Below, piece after piece: positions 61,354 to 64,000 of a stretch of DNA of 64,000 bases (the first letter of the stretch is position 1; each line of letters starts with the position of its first letter). Both the position numbers and the translations under genes were made by a program. The notes under the pieces were generated by a model. The model ran no database searches and was not told the origin of the DNA. It worked only from the letters and a program-made list of their open reading frames with translations. The DNA comes from DATJGR01 sp041739525 (GTDB lineage: Bacteria; Pseudomonadota; Gammaproteobacteria; Pseudomonadales; Azotimanducaceae): assembly GCA_041739525.1 (NCBI GenBank), contig JBGSNQ010000103.1, positions 49,785-113,784 of the forward strand, given 5' to 3'.

Positions 61354-62642
61354 AAACGGTAACCCGCGCATCGGACGACGACACTTCAAGCGTCGCCAAC
61401 GGACGCCTCTATCGGCTGTTCTGGCGTTGGCACTTTCTGGCTGCCTTGCTCGTGGTGCCGTTCGTGTTGTGGCAGAGCATTACAGGATCGCTGTACCTGT
61501 GGTCGTACGTCTGGATGGATGGCCTCCATCCCGAGCTGCGCTTCGTTGTACCTGACGGCCCCGCTATGCCGCTCAGCGAACAGCTTGCAGCAGCGTTTGC
61601 CGTGGATCCCGCTATGTCGATCGCAGAGATTCGTGTTCCCGATGCCGCGGACCGATCGACGACGCTGCTGGTGCAGCGACGCGATGGCCTGGTGCGGGCG
61701 ATGTTCCTCGATCCTTACGGCGCTCACGTTGTGGGAAGTCTGTCGGCGTGGTCGTGGCTTCCTGGCGTCACGCGCAATCTGCATGGCGGCTGGCCGTTGG
61801 GAAGCGCGGGAAGCTGGTTGCTCGAACTGGGTGCCTGCTGGGCGATGGTGATGATCGTCAGCGGGCTCTACCTGAGGTGGCCAAGAGGAATGACCTGGTT
61901 GCGCGCACTGTGGCCGCGCACGCGCAAAGGCGCGCGCGTCTTCTGGCGCGACCTGCATGCTTGTGTTGCCGCGTGGTTCTCCCTGTTGATCCTCTGCTTT
62001 CTGTTTACGGCATTGCCTTGGACCGCGTTCTGGGGCGGCCAGATTCTGGGACCGGTACAGCAGCAACTGGGTCAGCAGAACCCCGCCGGATTCAGCCCCG
62101 GCGGTGCATCGCTCGGTGCCATTGTTCTGGCGGGCCGCGCGCTCGACCGCGTCGTGGCGGAGGCGCGGCAGAACGAGGTCGTTGGGACATTGCAGGTTCG
62201 GCTTGGCGCACAACCGAACAGCGATTGGTGGGTTCACAACGCCGATTCGCCGCCGGGGCTCGACCGATACATCATTGCAGACCACTACTCCGGTGAGACC
62301 AAGGCGTTCATCCGTGGGGCGGAGAATCCCGTGATGGCGCGGCTCATCGATGCCGGCGTGCATCTGCACCAGGGCGATTACGGCGCCTTGAATCGTTGGG
62401 GTAATACTGCCGTTGCGCTCGCGCTGATCTGGATGACGATTACGGGCCTGATGTCGTGGTGGACCCGGCGGCCACCGCGAAGCCTGGCCGTGCCGGCGAA
62501 GCCGAATTTGAAATGGCCGCGTGCCCTGATAGTAGCCACGCTGTTTGCGTGCGCCATATTCCCGTTGTTGGGCGCATCCGTAGCGGCGCTGTGGTTGATC
62601 GATGCGCTGAGAATGCGTGTTTCCCCGGCAGGCGGAGCTTAG
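61350..62642 (+). CDS. PepSY-domain membrane protein (PiuB family)
   Basis: A 430-residue membrane protein with an N-terminal TM (WHFLAALLVVPFVLW), a PepSY-like extracytoplasmic part, then TM segments (GACWAMVMIVSGLYL, WFSLLILCFLFTALPW, and a C-terminal pair near TAVALALIWMTITGL). It resembles the PiuB/DUF3649-like PepSY family linked to iron-siderophore reduction or uptake. It is coupled to the exported DJ-1/PfpI protein; the joint role is unknown. Confidence 0.85.
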   Translation: MKTVTRASDDDTSSVANGRLYRLFWRWHFLAALLVVPFVLWQSITGSLYLWSYVWMDGLHPELRFVVPDGPAMPLSEQLAAAFAVDPAMSIAEIRVPDAADRSTTLLVQRRDGLVRAMFLDPYGAHVVGSLSAWSWLPGVTRNLHGGWPLGSAGSWLLELGACWAMVMIVSGLYLRWPRGMTWLRALWPRTRKGARVFWRDLHACVAAWFSLLILCFLFTALPWTAFWGGQILGPVQQQLGQQNPAGFSPGGASLGAIVLAGRALDRVVAEARQNEVVGTLQVRLGAQPNSDWWVHNADSPPGLDRYIIADHYSGETKAFIRGAENPVMARLIDAGVHLHQGDYGALNRWGNTAVALALIWMTITGLMSWWTRRPPRSLAVPAKPNLKWPRALIVATLFACAIFPLLGASVAALWLIDALRMRVSPAGGA

Positions 62643-62839
62643 AGCCGCCAGATCACCGAGCCGCGCATCGCCGCTGATGGGATCGACGCTGATCTTGAAA
62701 TTCAAGGAGTCGCGGCAACTTGTCGGATCGAATCGTTTGACCGACGATGCGAAACCGGGAAGGAGCTCTCGTCGCCGCGCAAATTCTGGTCCGCCGCCAA
62801 TTGGGCACACTCGCTGCCCTTCACCTACGAGGAGTACAC

Positions 62840-63535
62840 ATGGCATTACGCCACATCGAGCGCCACCGTACCGGCAGCATCGGCTGGTTGCGTGCGGCCG
62901 TTTTGGGTGCGAACGACGGAATCGTCTCGACGGCCAGTCTGATCCTCGGCGTTGCAGCGGCGCATGCTACCCACAGCAACGTCATGATCGCCGGCATCGC
63001 CGGATTGGTCGCGGGTGCGATGTCGATGGCGGCGGGCGAGTACGTGTCGGTGCGGTCACAGGCGGACTCGGAGCAGGCCGCGCTGGATCTCGAGCGCTCC
63101 GAACTTGCCGCGGACGACCAGGCTGAACACCGGGAGCTGACGGCGATCTACGAGGAGCGTGGCCTCGAGCCCGCATTGGCCACGCAGGTTGCCGAACAAT
63201 TGATGGCACACGACGCGCTCGGTGCGCATGCTCGCGACGAGCTCGGCATTTCGGAAATATTCAGCGCGAGACCGATTCAGGCGGCGTTTACGTCTGCGGC
63301 TGCCTTTGCCGTAGGCGCCTTAATGCCGTTGTTGGCGGTTGCCGCAGTTCCCGATTCGGCACTCATCGCGGTCGTGTCGGTGACATCGCTGGTGTTCCTC
63401 GCGATTCTCGGCGGCCTTGCCGCACGTGTCGGCGGCGCGCGCGTTTCCGTGGGTGCCGCCCGCGTTACTTTCTGGGGCGCGCTTGCGATGGCGCTGACGG
63501 CCGGAGTCGGATCGCTCTTCGGTACCGCGGTATGA
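62840..63535 (+). CDS. VIT1/CCC1-family metal transporter
   Basis: A 231-residue VIT/CCC1-like membrane protein. The diagnostic start RAAVLGANDGIVSTASLILG, MSMAAGEYVSVRSQADSEQA with metal-binding acidic residues in the hydrophilic middle, and three C-terminal helices are all present. It exports or stores Fe(II) or Mn(II). I took the ATG after ACGAGGAGT. A 197-base gap before it holds no other gene. The PepSY protein upstream is also linked with iron. Confidence 0.92.
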   Translation: MALRHIERHRTGSIGWLRAAVLGANDGIVSTASLILGVAAAHATHSNVMIAGIAGLVAGAMSMAAGEYVSVRSQADSEQAALDLERSELAADDQAEHRELTAIYEERGLEPALATQVAEQLMAHDALGAHARDELGISEIFSARPIQAAFTSAAAFAVGALMPLLAVAAVPDSALIAVVSVTSLVFLAILGGLAARVGGARVSVGAARVTFWGALAMALTAGVGSLFGTAV

Positions 63536-63614
63536 GGGTGTTGTGGCGCCAAGCCGTGTCGGCGATGGGACCGATCGTCGCGTGGCGTGTGTTGCGCCGA
63601 GTAGGAGAAGAGAA

Positions 63615-64000
63615 TTGAAACAGGCGATTGGGGGAACCGCGCGAATCGACATTACGCCCGACTGGCCGGTGATGCTCGCCGGGTTCGGCCAACGTACCAG
63701 CCCGGGCACCGGCATACACGACCGCATCTTCGCAAAAGCGCTTTACCTGTCGAATGGCGAGGATCGACTGCTGATCATCACGACCGACCTGCTCTGCATC
63801 CCCGCGCCTCTGGCGCGAGCGGTGATCGCGGCGCTCGGTCCACTAACCGGACTGGCGCAGGACCAGATCTGCCTGTGCGCATCGCATACGCACTCCGCAC
63901 CGCTGCCCGTGGATGCGGGTGACGGCGCGATCGGCATCGCCCGATACGCACCGTTCCTGCGCGGCGCGCTGGTCGACGTGGGCGCGGCCGCGATCGCCGC
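63615..64000 (+). CDS. Neutral/alkaline ceramidase-like protein (N-terminal part; cut by right edge)
   Basis: An open frame starts at TTG after GTAGGAGAAG and runs 128 codons to the window edge with no stop. The N-terminus GTARIDITPDWPVMLAGFG, GIHDRIFAKALYL, ITTDLLCIP and CASHTHSAPLP are hallmarks of the neutral/alkaline non-lysosomal ceramidase family, including the HTHSAP zinc-binding segment. These enzymes split ceramide or similar amides. No signal peptide is visible before the family's start, so a cytoplasmic form is suggested, unlike typical secreted ceramidases. Confidence 0.8.
   Translation, partial: MKQAIGGTARIDITPDWPVMLAGFGQRTSPGTGIHDRIFAKALYLSNGEDRLLIITTDLLCIPAPLARAVIAALGPLTGLAQDQICLCASHTHSAPLPVDAGDGAIGIARYAPFLRGALVDVGAAAIA

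Overview
The window looks like chromosomal DNA from a free-living, high-GC gammaproteobacterium. The evidence is a DUF3187 protein, a DUF6279 lipoprotein, a class A PBP1B with a UB2H region followed by a TPR lipoprotein, a thiamin riboswitch in front of a TonB receptor, and many acyl-CoA enzymes. A steroidobacter/woeseia-like lineage is my guess only. I see no phage, transposase, IS element or CRISPR array. Coding density is high and many genes overlap by 1-4 bases. Two genes run off the window edges.

Layout. 1-2.5 kb (-): a transmembrane class III nucleotidyl cyclase coupled to a PilZ/FeeM-like acyltransferase cut by the left edge. 2.6-4.8 kb (-): RidA, DUF3445 haem N-demethylase-like and D-cysteine desulfhydrase-like genes. 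5 kb: a small secreted protein and tRNA-Ser(CGA). 5.5-12.4 kb (+): a thioredoxin-fold protein without its cysteines, then an FHA protein, a PP2C phosphatase, a membrane Ser/Thr kinase with a formylglycine-enzyme-like tail, an atypical POTRA/TpsB-like barrel and a small exported protein, packed like one operon. 12.8-15.9 kb (+): a glutamine synthetase-like ligase, a glutamine amidotransferase and a lipoprotein. 16-26.4 kb: a PspC pair (-), three acyl-CoA synthetases, a CaiB CoA-transferase, a GGDEF cyclase, a pilin-like protein, DUF3187 and two hotdog thioesterases. 26.4-29 kb: TPP riboswitch, TonB receptor, SpoIIAA-like protein. 29-32.4 kb (-): crotonase, AmpG-like transporter, pseudouridine synthase. 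32.5-36.9 kb (+): ABC exporter, GST-like and nitronate monooxygenase-like proteins. 36.9-39.4 kb: dihydroorotase-like gene (-), four 23-bp tandem repeats, a Cys-rich secreted protein and VapBC. 39.5-47.4 kb (+): amidohydrolase, glycolate oxidase GlcDEF, OsmC, MFS transporter, two GNATs. 47.5-55.8 kb (-): an envelope cluster with DUF4126, PBP1B, LpoP-like TPR lipoprotein, GT-C membrane protein, two exported proteins and a Tat amidase. 55.8-59 kb: DsbA, glutaredoxin, a membrane protein with a degenerate nuclease domain, and an esterase. 59.2-64 kb (+): luciferase-like oxidoreductase, exported DJ-1/PfpI protein, PepSY protein, VIT transporter and the start of a neutral ceramidase-like gene.

The most unusual region is 6.5-12.4 kb. 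It holds a complete phospho-signalling set (reader, eraser, writer), with no type VI secretion genes nearby, translationally coupled to an outer-membrane-type barrel. The barrel carries a cytoplasmic head and a TM segment, and lacks the conserved VRGY arginine. Second is the left-edge operon, where a canonical c-di-GMP-binding PilZ motif is fused to an N-acyl amino acid synthase-like domain and paired with a predicted cyclic-nucleotide synthase. All functions are inferred from motifs read by eye; no database search was run.
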